Of a DNA stretch of 40,395 bases, positions 23,409 to 32,246 are shown one piece after another; position 1 is the first letter of the stretch, and the number at the start of each line of letters is the position of its first letter. Under the pieces are notes generated by a model. It ran no database searches, had not been told where the DNA came from, and was given only the letters and a program-made list of their open reading frames with translations. The stretch is from Bifidobacterium breve (lineage in GTDB: Bacteria; Actinomycetota; Thermoleophilia; Miltoncostaeales; Miltoncostaeaceae): positions 1 through 40,395 of the forward strand of contig CAMAVU010000008.1 of NCBI GenBank assembly GCA_945861935.1. Direction: 5' to 3'. A program made the translations under genes and the position numbers.

Positions 23409-25169
23409 ATGCTGAACGGGCGCCTCTACCGGCTCTCATGGCTCGTGGCGGCGCTGGCGCTGCTGGTGGCCCTGCTGACGCTGGAATCTCCGGGCGGCAC
23501 GCCGCCCCCGCCGCTGCCGCCCGCGTTTGACGCGGTGGCCGCACGCGGTATCTCGGTCGATCTGGCCGCCATCGCCCCCGATCGTGCCCCCGGGACCCCT
23601 GGGGATCTCGCCTCGGCCCAGTGGGTCGCCGGGCAACTGGGGGCTGTGCCCGGTGCCACTGCGGTGCGTCGCCAGCGGTTCTCCGTGATGACGTCCGGCG
23701 CACGGGTGGTGACCGAGAACGTCTATGTCTCGCTCCCGGCGCGGTCCGGGTCCGCCGCCGCCGCCGCTCTGGTGATCTCGGCACCGCGCGATACCCCACC
23801 GGGCGTGAAGGGGGGCGAGAGCGGCACGGCGGTTCTGGTGCAGTTGGCCCGGTCCCTCGGAACCGTGGCGCGTAACCGTTCCGTCCTGCTCGTGTCCACG
23901 GGCGCCTCGACCCTGGGGAATGCAGGCGCACGCTGGCTGGTCAGCCGGTTCTCGGGCACCCCCATCGCGGCTGCACTCTCGCTCGACGACCCCGCCGGTG
24001 TTCCCGGCGGCCTTCAGATCTGGGATGACGGGCAGGACGGCCGGCGTTCGATCGCGATGGCCTCTGCCGCCGAACAGGCCGCCGCCCGGGCCGATGCGCC
24101 GCTGGCGCCGCCGCCGGGTCCGTTCCCGCAACTCGCGGGGATGGCGGTTCCCCAGACGTCTGGTGATCAGGCCGCATACATCGCTGCGGGTATCCCATCC
24201 GTGTCGCTCGCGTCGCGTCCGGAGAGCCCGCTTGCCGGAGGTGATCCGGCGACCGAGGATGCCCTGGGCGATGCCGGACGCACGGCCGAGACGCTCCTGT
24301 CGTCGCTCGACGCGGCCGATGCGCCGGCGTCTCCCGCCGCTGGCGTGGTGATCAACGGCCGCGAGTTGCGCCCCGTGATGAGCCGCGTGGTCATCCTGCT
24401 GCTGGTGCTCCCGATCCTCGTTGCGGGTCTGGACCTCGTGGTGCGCCTGCGGCGTGCCGGCGTGCGCCTGATGCCCTTCATTGCGGCCCTGCTCTGGCGG
24501 CTCCTGCCCGTGGTGGTGGCGATCCTCGTGGCCCACCTGCTCGCCACGGCCGGAATGCTCGCCCCTCCCTCGGGCGGCTGGCCGCCACTCCCGGCGCAGG
24601 TCCCATTCGATCTCGCGGCGGTGGTGGCGGTACTGCTCTCGGTCGGTGCCGCGGTCCTGACGTGGGTGGTCGTCCGGCACCGCGCGATGCGCCGGAATGC
24701 CGAGGTGGCGTCGCGTGCCGCCGCGGGGGTGATCGCCCTCGGCGTCGTGTGCGTGCTCCTCTGGCTGGCCACCCCGTTCGGACTGCTCATCGCCCTTCCG
24801 GCGGCGCACGCGGCCCTGGTCGCCACGCGGGCCCGCAAGCCGTGGCACGTCGTGGCCCTCGCCCTCGTGTCCGCGGTGCCCGCAGTGCTGGTGGTCTGGT
24901 GGGCGTCGTCCCGGATCGACCGGGGAATCCCCTATTCGGCGTGGTACCTCATTGAGACCACGGCATCGGGTGCACGGGGGATCATCGGACCGGTGCTGGC
25001 CACAGCCGTGCTCGTGATCGTCTGGAGCCTCGGCTCGCTCGTGATGTCCAGGGTCCGGCGTGGGCTGGTGGCCGCTGGTCCGTACCGGCCGGTCCCCACC
25101 GATGACGAGCGCATGGCGCGCCGCGGCCGCAAGCGGCGTGGCACCCCGGTGGGCGGGGGAGACGCCTGA
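23409..25169 (+). CDS. M28-peptidase-like pseudoenzyme fused to a polytopic membrane domain
   Basis: A 586-residue protein: an N-terminal helix (10-24), an extracytoplasmic domain (about 40-310) and about eight helices (from about 325 to 560) with a basic tail. The soluble domain follows the M28 layout, but each metal-binding site is changed. ALVISAPRDTPPGVKGG replaces the AHYDS region (no His), GGESGTAVLVQLAR the DNASG region, STGASTLGNAGARWLV the EE-containing region, and SGDQAAYIAAGIPSV the SDHxPF region (His to Gln). It therefore probably binds rather than cleaves. It heads a glycolipid-type operon and ends TGATG with the GT2 gene. The fold assignment is by pattern only and should be taken as moderate. 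Confidence 0.65.
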   Translation: MLNGRLYRLSWLVAALALLVALLTLESPGGTPPPPLPPAFDAVAARGISVDLAAIAPDRAPGTPGDLASAQWVAGQLGAVPGATAVRRQRFSVMTSGARVVTENVYVSLPARSGSAAAAALVISAPRDTPPGVKGGESGTAVLVQLARSLGTVARNRSVLLVSTGASTLGNAGARWLVSRFSGTPIAAALSLDDPAGVPGGLQIWDDGQDGRRSIAMASAAEQAAARADAPLAPPPGPFPQLAGMAVPQTSGDQAAYIAAGIPSVSLASRPESPLAGGDPATEDALGDAGRTAETLLSSLDAADAPASPAAGVVINGRELRPVMSRVVILLLVLPILVAGLDLVVRLRRAGVRLMPFIAALLWRLLPVVVAILVAHLLATAGMLAPPSGGWPPLPAQVPFDLAAVVAVLLSVGAAVLTWVVVRHRAMRRNAEVASRAAAGVIALGVVCVLLWLATPFGLLIALPAAHAALVATRARKPWHVVALALVSAVPAVLVVWWASSRIDRGIPYSAWYLIETTASGARGIIGPVLATAVLVIVWSLGSLVMSRVRRGLVAAGPYRPVPTDDERMARRGRKRRGTPVGGGDA

Positions 25170-26119
25170 TGGAGCCGCACCGGCTGGTGTCGGTGGTCAT
25201 CCCGGTGTTCGACGAGCGGGACTCGCTCGAGGGGCTCGTGGACGAGTTGCTGCCTGTGCTCGGTGCGGTCGGATCCCCGTACGAGGTCATCTTCGTCGAC
25301 GATGGATCGAGGGATGGGGGCGCCATGGTGCTCGCCGATCTGGCACGGCGGCACGAGCCCATTCGCGTCGTTCGCCTGCGCAGCAACTTCGGGAAGGGCG
25401 CCGCCCTGACGGCGGGCTTCCGCGAGGCCCGCGGCGATGTGGTGATCACGATCGACGCCGATCTGCAGGACGACCCGGCGGAGATCCCGCGCCTGCTCGC
25501 GGCCCTGGACGGCGGCGCTGACCTCGTCTCGGGCTGGAAGCAGGATCGCGATGACCGGTGGACCAGAACCGTGCCGTCGCACATCTTCAACGCCGTTGCC
25601 CGCCGTGTCTCGGGGATCGCCCTGCATGACCTGAACTGCGGGTTCAAGGCCTACCGGGCCGATGTGGTCCGCGCGCTGGCCATTCCCGGCGAGATGTACC
25701 GGTTCATCCCCGTCATCGCCGCCGCGGAGGGCTTCCGGGTGGCCGAGGTGCCCGTGAACCACCGCGCCCGCCGCCATGGTCGGTCCAAGTACGGGCTCGA
25801 GCGCTATCTCCGGGGGTTGCTCGACCTCATCACGATCTCGTTCATGGGTCGCTACCGGCACCGCCCCATGCACTTCTTCGGCGGCCTCGGGCTGCTGATG
25901 TTCCTCGCCGGCGTCGCCATCTCGATCTACCTGACGATCGTGAAGTTCCTCGGTGAGGCCATCGGAGGGCGCCCGCTCCTCATCCTGGGGGTCCTGCTCA
26001 TCGTGGTGGGCATCCAGTTGTTCACCATCGGGCTGGTGAGCGAACTCATACAGCGTGGGCGGATGCGGTCGGATGATGACGAGGCCGCCTCACGTATCGA
26101 GCGTGTGATCCACGGGTGA
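25169..26119 (+). CDS. GT2 polyprenol-phosphate glycosyltransferase with C-terminal TM helices (GtrB/ArnC-like)
   Basis: A 316-residue enzyme. The GT-A domain has VSVVIPVFDERDSL, VIFVDDGSRDGG, LRSNFGKGAALTAGFREA and the metal-binding ITIDADLQDDPAE, followed by HDLNCGFKAYRADV and NHRARRHGRSKYGLERY. Two C-terminal helices (about 230-255 and 265-290) anchor it. Known members make polyprenyl-phosphate sugars such as mannose, glucose or aminoarabinose that feed GT-C transferases; a DUF2079 membrane protein three genes downstream could use this product. The ATG shares a base with the preceding TGA. Confidence 0.88.
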   Translation: MEPHRLVSVVIPVFDERDSLEGLVDELLPVLGAVGSPYEVIFVDDGSRDGGAMVLADLARRHEPIRVVRLRSNFGKGAALTAGFREARGDVVITIDADLQDDPAEIPRLLAALDGGADLVSGWKQDRDDRWTRTVPSHIFNAVARRVSGIALHDLNCGFKAYRADVVRALAIPGEMYRFIPVIAAAEGFRVAEVPVNHRARRHGRSKYGLERYLRGLLDLITISFMGRYRHRPMHFFGGLGLLMFLAGVAISIYLTIVKFLGEAIGGRPLLILGVLLIVVGIQLFTIGLVSELIQRGRMRSDDDEAASRIERVIHG

Positions 26120-27237
26120 TCCGCCCCATGCATGTGGAGTGGGTGGGCACGTACGAGCGCACATACCCGCGAACGCGCGTGCTGATCGAGGGCCTGCACC
26201 GGCACGGTGTGCGGGTGACCGAGAACCACCGGCCCGTCTGGGAGCGCACGCGCCACAAGGCCGGCCACTTCCTGTCACCCGGGCGTCTGGCGCGAAGCGC
26301 CGCGGAGTTCGCGGGTGCGTGGGCCGGGCTGGCGGTCGACGAGGCGCGTGCCCGGGGTCCCGTGGACGCGGTGGTGGCGGGATACCCCGCCCAGCCGGAT
26401 GCGGCCCCGGCGTGGGTGGTTGCGCAGGCGCGGCGCGCGCCGCTCGTCGTGGACATGATGATCTCACTGTCCGACGCACTGGGCGATGACCGGGCGCGCG
26501 TGAGCGGCCCGATGAGGCACGCCCTCGCTGGGGCCGACCGTGTGGCCCTGTGGGCGGCGGACATCGTGCTCACCGACACCGTCGCGAACGCGGCCTTCAT
26601 CTCGTCGCGCTTCGGCGTGGACCCTCGGCGCATTCTGGTGGCGCCGGTTGGCGCCGAGCCATCTGTGTTTCCGGCGACGCCGGTCCCCGACGGACCCTGT
26701 CACGCCCTCTGGGTCGGCAAACTCGCGCCCGTACACGGGGTGGACGTCATCCTCCGGGCCGCCCGTGTCCCCGGGACGCCACCCATCCGGCTTGTGGGCG
26801 AGGGCCAACTGGATGCGTGGCTGGCGGGCGAGTTGAGGCGTGACCGTCCCCGGCATCTGGAGCACATCCCATGGATCCCCTACGAGCGGCTCGGCGGTGA
26901 GGTGGCCTCCAGCGGCATCGTGCTCGGGATCTTCGGGTCGGGCGCCAGGGCCGCGCGCGTCGTGCCCAACAAGGTCTTTCAGGCCATGGCGGCCGGGCGG
27001 CCGATCATCACGGCCGACACGCCGGGCGCCCGCGAGGTGCTGACACATGGGGTGGATGCACTGCTGGTGCCTGCCGGGGATCCCGGAGCGCTGGCTGCGG
27101 CGCTGACATCGCTCGCGGGTGATCTCCCGGCCCGTATCGCCTTGGGGGCCGCGGCCCGCAGGCGGTACGAGGAGGTCGGCACGCCCGAGGCGGTGGCCCG
27201 CCCCCTCGTCGCCGCCCTGCGGGAGCACGCGCGATGA
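26116..27237 (+). CDS. GT4 glycosyltransferase
   Basis: A 373-residue GT-B enzyme with a less conserved acceptor domain (MHVEWVGTYERTYPRTRVLIEGL). The donor domain reads ILVAPVGAEPSVFPATP, HALWVGKLAPVHGVDVILRAA and GIFGSGARAARVVPNKVFQAMAAGRPIITADTPGAREVL. The last motif has NKVFQAMA in place of the usual Glu-containing EALA. The GTG at 26116 overlaps the preceding stop (GTGA); an ATG five codons later is an alternative. It lies between the GT2 and a UPF0104 membrane protein, so it probably builds a lipid-anchored glycan. Confidence 0.82.
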   Translation: MIRPMHVEWVGTYERTYPRTRVLIEGLHRHGVRVTENHRPVWERTRHKAGHFLSPGRLARSAAEFAGAWAGLAVDEARARGPVDAVVAGYPAQPDAAPAWVVAQARRAPLVVDMMISLSDALGDDRARVSGPMRHALAGADRVALWAADIVLTDTVANAAFISSRFGVDPRRILVAPVGAEPSVFPATPVPDGPCHALWVGKLAPVHGVDVILRAARVPGTPPIRLVGEGQLDAWLAGELRRDRPRHLEHIPWIPYERLGGEVASSGIVLGIFGSGARAARVVPNKVFQAMAAGRPIITADTPGAREVLTHGVDALLVPAGDPGALAAALTSLAGDLPARIALGAAARRRYEEVGTPEAVARPLVAALREHAR

Positions 27238-28151
27238 TGGGGCGGCCGTGGATGCGCTGGGCGGGCCTGGCCGTGGGCGTGCTGATCGTGGCGGCCCTCG
27301 CATGGACCGTTGTCAGGGCCTGGCCGGTCGTGACCGCGTTCGACTGGCAGTTGTCGCCGGGGTGGCTGGTGCTCGCCGTCGTGCTCGGGTTCGCGTCGCT
27401 CGGGCTCTCGGCCCTGGCGTACGAGGCCATTCTGGGCGGGCTGCACCGTCCGGCACCACCGGTACTGGCAACCGTGTCGGCGTGGGCGCGGTCAATGCTC
27501 GCGCGGTATGTGCCGGGCAACGTGCTGATGTTCGTGGGCCGGGCGGTACTGGCCGAGGCCCACGGGGTGCCGAAGCGCGTGACGCTGGCCGCCACCGTCT
27601 ACGAGGTGGTGCTCGCCGTCGCCGCAGCGGCGCTGCTGGCTGTCGTGGCGCTCCTCGACATCGGGTCGGCCAGCGCGGTGGGGCCCGTTGCCTGGTTGGT
27701 TCTGGCGGTGCCGCTGGCGGTGCTCCTCATGCATCCACGCGTATTCGGGCCCGCATCGGCATGGACGCTGCGCCGGGTGGGGAGGGAGCGGCTTCAGGCG
27801 CTGCTGCCATTCGGTCGCGTGATGATGATGGTGAGCTGGTACCTCGTCTCCTCGGCACTGATCGGGTTCTCGGTGTGGGCGTTCATGCGCGGGGTGGGCG
27901 GCCCGGACATCGGCGACCCGGTCGGCGTGGCGTCCGGGTTCCTGCTCGCATTCGTCGTCTCGATGGCCGTGTTCATCGTCCCGTCGGGCCTCGGGGTGCG
28001 CGATGCCATGCTGGCCCTGGTCCTGGCCCGCCAGGTGCCCGGTGGGGTGGCCATCGCTCTCAGCATCGGATCGCGCCTCTTCCTGATCGCCATCGAGTTG
28101 GTGTTCGTGATCGTCGCCACGGTCGCCGGGCGAGGGCGGGGCCGGACCTGA
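27234..28151 (+). CDS. Lysylphosphatidylglycerol-synthase-TM/UPF0104-like membrane protein
   Basis: A 305-residue protein with about eight helices. It shows family patterns: a first helix followed by WQLSPGWLVLAVVLGFASLGLSALAYEAIL, ARSMLARYVPGNVLMFVGRAVLAEAHGV, and near the end VPSGLGVRDAMLALVLARQVPGGVAIALSIGSRLFLIAIELVF. This is the flippase-like TM part of MprF without the synthetase domain. Stand-alone forms are frequent beside glycosyltransferases, and a glycolipid-translocating role has been proposed for them. The ATG overlaps the GT4 stop (ATGATG). Confidence 0.83.
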   Translation: MMGRPWMRWAGLAVGVLIVAALAWTVVRAWPVVTAFDWQLSPGWLVLAVVLGFASLGLSALAYEAILGGLHRPAPPVLATVSAWARSMLARYVPGNVLMFVGRAVLAEAHGVPKRVTLAATVYEVVLAVAAAALLAVVALLDIGSASAVGPVAWLVLAVPLAVLLMHPRVFGPASAWTLRRVGRERLQALLPFGRVMMMVSWYLVSSALIGFSVWAFMRGVGGPDIGDPVGVASGFLLAFVVSMAVFIVPSGLGVRDAMLALVLARQVPGGVAIALSIGSRLFLIAIELVFVIVATVAGRGRGRT

Positions 28152-28165
28152 CCAGAACGGCGTAC

Positions 28166-29653
28166 ATGGACCGTGTCCGTGACTGGCGCCTGGTTCGCGA
28201 CCTGCCGCTCACGCTGGTACTCCTTCTTGCGGGATGCTGGGCGGCACTGTTCTCGTGGCTGTCGCTTGCCCGTCACGAGGCCTGGTGGACCGGACGCTTC
28301 GACCTCGGCAACATGGTGCAGGCGATCTGGAACACGGCCCACGGCGACCTGCTGATGGCCACGAACGTGGGTGGCGATCAGGCGCCGCGCCTCGGATCGC
28401 ATGTGGATCCGCTGCTCGTCGCCCTGGCGCCGCTCCAGTGGCTCACCGACTCTGCGGCCCCCCTCCTCGTGGCGCAGGCAGTCATCGTGGCCGCAGGCGC
28501 GATCCCGGCGTTTCTGCTGGGGCGCCTGTGGCTTCGGGACGACCGCCTGGCCGTGGCCGCCGCCGTCATGTGGCTGCTGTACGCGCCCCTCCAGTGGGCG
28601 GTCGTGACCGACCTGCATGCGGTCACCCTCGCCGCCCCGCTGCTGATGCTCGCCATCTGGGCGGCCGAGACCCGCCGCGACTGGGTGCTGGGCGCCGCTG
28701 TTGTGCTCGCTCTCCTGGGCAAGGAGCAGGTGGGTCTGGCCGTGGCGGTTCTCGGCGTGTGGATGATCGTGCGCCAGCGACGACGGATCGCCGGCGCGGT
28801 CGTGGCGGTCACCTCCATCGCGTGGACCGCCCTCGCGGTGCTCGTCATCATCCCCGGGGCGGGCACCGGCGTGCCGCATCCGTTCGCGGAGCGCTTCGGC
28901 CGGTTCGGGGATACGCCGTCGGAGGCGCTGGTGGGCGCGATGACTCACCCGCTCGACGTCATCACGACCGTTGGCGGGTGGTCCCGGGTCTCATACCTGT
29001 TCGCGCTCCTCCTCCCCCTCCTCCTCCTGCCCCTGTTCGCGCCGCTTCTGGCCGCGGCGGCCCTGCCGGATCTCATGCTCAACATGCTGGCCGACTGGTG
29101 GCCCAACCACTCAATCGAGTTCCACTACGCCACCGTGATGAGCCCGTTCCTGGTGGCGGCCGCCATCCTGGGCCTGGCGGGGCTCCGGAGCCGTCCCCGT
29201 CCGCTCTGGCTGCCGCTCCTGCTCAGGCGGGGCGGCCGGGTGGCCGTCGGCCTGGTGGCTGCATCCGTGCTCGGCACGGTCGTGCTCGGCCCCATGCCCT
29301 TCTTCGGGCCCCTGTCGGCCGCCACGCAGTCGCGCCTGCGGCAGTACGAGGCCACCACCCATTCCACGGCTCTCCGGGAGGCTGCCTCGCTGATACCCGG
29401 CGATGTGGTGGTCTCGGCGGGTAACAACGAGGGCGGGCACCTCTCGGCGCGCCAGCGGATTCTGGTGTTCCCTGCCATCGGGGACGCGGCGTGGGTGATG
29501 GTGGATCGGACACGGCCGAATGTGCGGGATCGGCTCGATCCGTCGGGCTTCCATTACTGGCTCGACCGTCTGCGCGCCCGTACGGACTTCCGGCTGGTGT
29601 ACGACCGCGATGGGGTGATGGTGCTCCGCCGTATCGAGGCCATGGACCCGTGA
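28166..29653 (+). CDS. DUF2079 family membrane protein (GT-C-like)
   Basis: A 495-residue polytopic protein. DUF2079 features are FDLGNMVQAIWNTAHGDLL in the first loop, GSHVDPLLVALAPLQWL, VTDLHAVTLAAPLLML, LLGKEQVGLAVAVLGVWM, ADWWPNHSIEFHYATVMSPFLVAA and a soluble C-terminal tail. The family has a GT-C-like topology; biochemical function is poorly known. The frame is open far upstream, but that part is a shadow of the two preceding genes. The ATG at 28166 comes 14 nt after the preceding stop and directly before the first helix. No strong ribosome-binding site is seen. Confidence 0.82.
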   Translation: MDRVRDWRLVRDLPLTLVLLLAGCWAALFSWLSLARHEAWWTGRFDLGNMVQAIWNTAHGDLLMATNVGGDQAPRLGSHVDPLLVALAPLQWLTDSAAPLLVAQAVIVAAGAIPAFLLGRLWLRDDRLAVAAAVMWLLYAPLQWAVVTDLHAVTLAAPLLMLAIWAAETRRDWVLGAAVVLALLGKEQVGLAVAVLGVWMIVRQRRRIAGAVVAVTSIAWTALAVLVIIPGAGTGVPHPFAERFGRFGDTPSEALVGAMTHPLDVITTVGGWSRVSYLFALLLPLLLLPLFAPLLAAAALPDLMLNMLADWWPNHSIEFHYATVMSPFLVAAAILGLAGLRSRPRPLWLPLLLRRGGRVAVGLVAASVLGTVVLGPMPFFGPLSAATQSRLRQYEATTHSTALREAASLIPGDVVVSAGNNEGGHLSARQRILVFPAIGDAAWVMVDRTRPNVRDRLDPSGFHYWLDRLRARTDFRLVYDRDGVMVLRRIEAMDP

Positions 29654-30126
29654 GCGTGCGGCCCCGGATACTCGGCCTCGCCCTGGTGGTGTGCGGGGTT
29701 CTGATCGCCACGCTCCCCGCGCTCCCGTGGTACGCGGTCACATTCCCCACGGGGGCCTCGTCGCTCTCCGGCTATGGCGCGGGCGCCGCCGCCTGGCTCC
29801 TTCCCCCGATCGGCGCGTCGCTCGTCGTGACGGGGGTACTCGCCGCATGGTGGGCCGCACCGACCGGCACGCCGCCGGTGCGGGCGCTGGGCGCCGTCGC
29901 CGTGCTGGCCGCAGTGCTCGGCATGGGATGGTCCGCATTTCTGGCGCTCGCACCGCACGTGGAGGTGGTTGCCGTGCGGGCAGGCATGGCCGACTCACCC
30001 GTGGCGGGTGAGTGGTTCATCGGGGTGCTCCCCCCCGCGTGGGCGTGCTTGGCGGCGACCGCCCTTGCCGGCATGGCCGGCATCCTGCTGCTCGTCCCGG
30101 GCACTGGGCCCGCACCGCCGGCCTAA
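29650..30126 (+). CDS. Small four-helix membrane protein, unknown
   Basis: A 158-residue protein with four hydrophobic segments (about 5-25, 45-70, 80-105 and 130-150). Between helices 1 and 2 is PWYAVTFPTGASSLSGYGAGAAAW, loosely like the Trp-operon-associated membrane protein family of Actinomycetota, though that is not certain. The GTG at 29650 overlaps the DUF2079 stop (GTGA). It is the last gene of the plus-strand operon and its TAA overlaps the stop codon of the convergent penicillin-binding protein gene. Confidence 0.65.
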   Translation: MSVRPRILGLALVVCGVLIATLPALPWYAVTFPTGASSLSGYGAGAAAWLLPPIGASLVVTGVLAAWWAAPTGTPPVRALGAVAVLAAVLGMGWSAFLALAPHVEVVAVRAGMADSPVAGEWFIGVLPPAWACLAATALAGMAGILLLVPGTGPAPPA

Positions 30127-32246
30127 GGGGTCGTCGGTGCAGGTGCCGGCGTCGGTGCGGGTGCCGGCGTCGGTGCGGGTGCCGGCGTCGGTGCAGGTGC
30201 CGGGACCACGGTGGTCGGAGCGGGCGCCGGTACGCGCGTTGTGGTGCTGGGCTTGCCCGCGGCCACGGTGCTGATGCTCGTCGCGGTGGTCACCGAGTAC
30301 GTCCCCGCCGATTCAGTGAAGTCCGATGAGAACGGCGACCATGCCACGGGGTCCTTCGGGAGCGGCCAGCCGACCTCGGTGTCCTTCTCTGTTACCACCC
30401 GCATGAAGTCAGCCCAGATCCGCGCGGGGAACGACCCGCCTGACACGGTGATCCCGTGGACGCTGGTCATCGACCGGCGCACGCCGTCGTCGTTCGGGTA
30501 GCCCACCCACACCGCGCACACGTACTTCGGCGTGTACCCGACGAACCACGCATCGGTGTAGTCGTCGGTGGTTCCTGTTTTGCCCGCCACGGCCGGGCCG
30601 ATGTTCGCCGCCGTCCCGGTGCCGCCGGTCACGTTGCTGCGCAGGATGCGTGTGACCTCGTAGGCGACGCCGTCCGGGAATACGCGCGTGCGCTTTGGCG
30701 TGGCGATATCCCCCTTGGGGATGCCCTCTCCCAGATTGGTCACGGAGATGGGCTTCACGCGGAACCCCCCGTTGGCGAGTGGCGCGTACGCGGCAGCCAT
30801 CTCGAGGGGGGTCACCTCGCCTGCGCCGAGGCCGACGGAGGGCACCACGGGGAGGTCGCTCTCCACCCCCATGCGCTGGGCGATCTCGACGACCCGCTCC
30901 GGGCCGACGTCGAGGGTCAGCTGGATGTAAACCGTGTTGTCCGATGCGACCGTCGCCTGTGACACCGAGATGGCCCCGCGGTATTCCTTCGAGTACGTGG
31001 TCACCTCCACCGGCCCCCATCGTGGGTCATCGATGTCGATGGGCCGGCTGTCGTACAGCGTCGAATACGGGTTGATGCCGTCGGCGATCGCCCTGGTGAG
31101 CACGAAGGTCTTGAACGTCGAGCCCGACTGGCGGTGGGCCTGGGCGGCGTAGTTGAACTGGCTGTCCTGCCCGTATTGCGTGCTCGTGGCCATCGCACGG
31201 ATGTAGCCGGTCCGGGCATCGAGCAGCACCAGGGCGACGGCCGGGTCGCCCTCGTACCCCAAGTTGGTCTCGATGGCCTTCTCGGCCGCTCGCTGCAGGC
31301 GCGGGTCGATGGTGGTCCGGACGGCCATGCCACCCTGCTGCACGCGCTCGTCACCGAACTCGGAGATGAGTTCCTGCCGCACGTAGTCGAAGAAATAGCC
31401 CTCGTTCTTACGCTCGTATGTGTGCCCGCGCTTCAGCTGGAGTCCCGACGCCCGTGCCGCGTCGGCCTCCGCCCGGGTGATGTAGCCCTGGTTGGCCATC
31501 TCCTGCAGCACCACGTTGCGACGGGCCCTGGCGTCCTCGGGGTTCACGAAGGGGTTGTAGGCCGACGGCGCCTGCGGCAGCCCCGCCAGCAGTGCAGCCT
31601 GAGCGAGGTTGATTTTCCACACCGGCCGGTCGAAGTAGGTGAGGGCGGCGGCCTGCACGCCGACCGAGTTCTGCCCGTAGAACACGCCGTTCAGGTACTT
31701 CGCGAGGATCTCGTCCTTGGTGAAGTGCCTCTCCACCTCGCGGGCCAGATGGACTTCCTTGATCTTCTGATCGAAGTCGCGAGGGGCGTTCGGGTCGTAG
31801 AGGTTCTTCACGAGTTGCATCGTGATCGTGCTCCCGCCCTGACGCAGGCCGTCGGTGTCCAGGGCGTTGCGCACGGCGGCGCCGACCACGCGTACCCAGT
31901 CCACGCCGTCATGCTCGTAGAACCGCTTGTCCTCGATGGCAACCGTCGCCTCGCGCAGCGACACCGGGATCCGCGCGAGGGGTAGTTCGGTGCGGTTGGT
32001 GACACCTGCGATATACCCCAGCAACTTGCCGTTCCGGTCGTAGATCCGCGTGTTCTGCCCCAGGCCGACGGGCTGCAGGTCCTCGATGTCGGGCAGGTCG
32101 CTGGTGATGGCCTGGTATCGCGTGGACAGTGATACGCCGATGACGGTGGCGATCACCACGAATGCCATGAGGATCACCTTCCCGGCACCAATGCGCCCGT
32201 GCCGCGCCCGTCCCTCGCGCCGCCGCCGCAGGCGGCGGATTCTCAT
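30123..32246 (-). CDS. Class A penicillin-binding protein (PBP1A family)
   Basis: A 707-residue bifunctional peptidoglycan synthase. TM helix at 23-40; GT51 glycosyltransferase domain with catalytic Glu105 in EDKRFYEHDGVD, then GGSTITMQLVKN and KYLNGVFYGQNSVGVQAA. The transpeptidase domain has SGSTFK (Ser376/Lys379), SDN (435-437) and KTGTT (556-558). It polymerises lipid II and cross-links stems outside the membrane. The last 35 residues are a PAPAPTPAPAPTP tail. The ATG overlaps the upstream small membrane protein stop (ATGA). Its presence beside the glycolipid operon is consistent with an envelope locus. The motif set is complete, so it should be active. Confidence 0.95.
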   Translation of the reverse strand: MRIRRLRRRREGRARHGRIGAGKVILMAFVVIATVIGVSLSTRYQAITSDLPDIEDLQPVGLGQNTRIYDRNGKLLGYIAGVTNRTELPLARIPVSLREATVAIEDKRFYEHDGVDWVRVVGAAVRNALDTDGLRQGGSTITMQLVKNLYDPNAPRDFDQKIKEVHLAREVERHFTKDEILAKYLNGVFYGQNSVGVQAAALTYFDRPVWKINLAQAALLAGLPQAPSAYNPFVNPEDARARRNVVLQEMANQGYITRAEADAARASGLQLKRGHTYERKNEGYFFDYVRQELISEFGDERVQQGGMAVRTTIDPRLQRAAEKAIETNLGYEGDPAVALVLLDARTGYIRAMATSTQYGQDSQFNYAAQAHRQSGSTFKTFVLTRAIADGINPYSTLYDSRPIDIDDPRWGPVEVTTYSKEYRGAISVSQATVASDNTVYIQLTLDVGPERVVEIAQRMGVESDLPVVPSVGLGAGEVTPLEMAAAYAPLANGGFRVKPISVTNLGEGIPKGDIATPKRTRVFPDGVAYEVTRILRSNVTGGTGTAANIGPAVAGKTGTTDDYTDAWFVGYTPKYVCAVWVGYPNDDGVRRSMTSVHGITVSGGSFPARIWADFMRVVTEKDTEVGWPLPKDPVAWSPFSSDFTESAGTYSVTTATSISTVAAGKPSTTTRVPAPAPTTVVPAPAPTPAPAPTPAPAPTPAPAPTTP
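30136..30207. repeat. Four 18-bp tandem units coding the PAPAPT tail of the penicillin-binding protein
   Basis: Units of the form ggtgcgggtgccggcgtc run at 30136, 30154, 30172 and 30190; copies 2 and 3 are identical, copy 1 differs at one base and copy 4 at a few bases. Each codes six residues of the Pro/Ala/Thr tail in frame. Confidence 0.85.

Noticed and set aside
23287-23931. N-terminal extension of the luciferase-like oxidoreductase
   Set aside because: Arg/Pro/Ser-rich and antisense to the divergent gene; homologous core begins at the ATG 23286.
23436-24848. Minus-strand open frame of 470 codons opposite the M28-like gene
   Set aside because: Arg/His/Gln-rich antisense shadow without a recognisable motif; the plus-strand frame has helices and family-like segments.
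27119-28165. Upstream extension of the DUF2079 frame by about 349 codons
   Set aside because: It overlaps the GT4 and UPF0104 genes in another frame and has shadow composition; the ATG at 28166 directly precedes the first helix.
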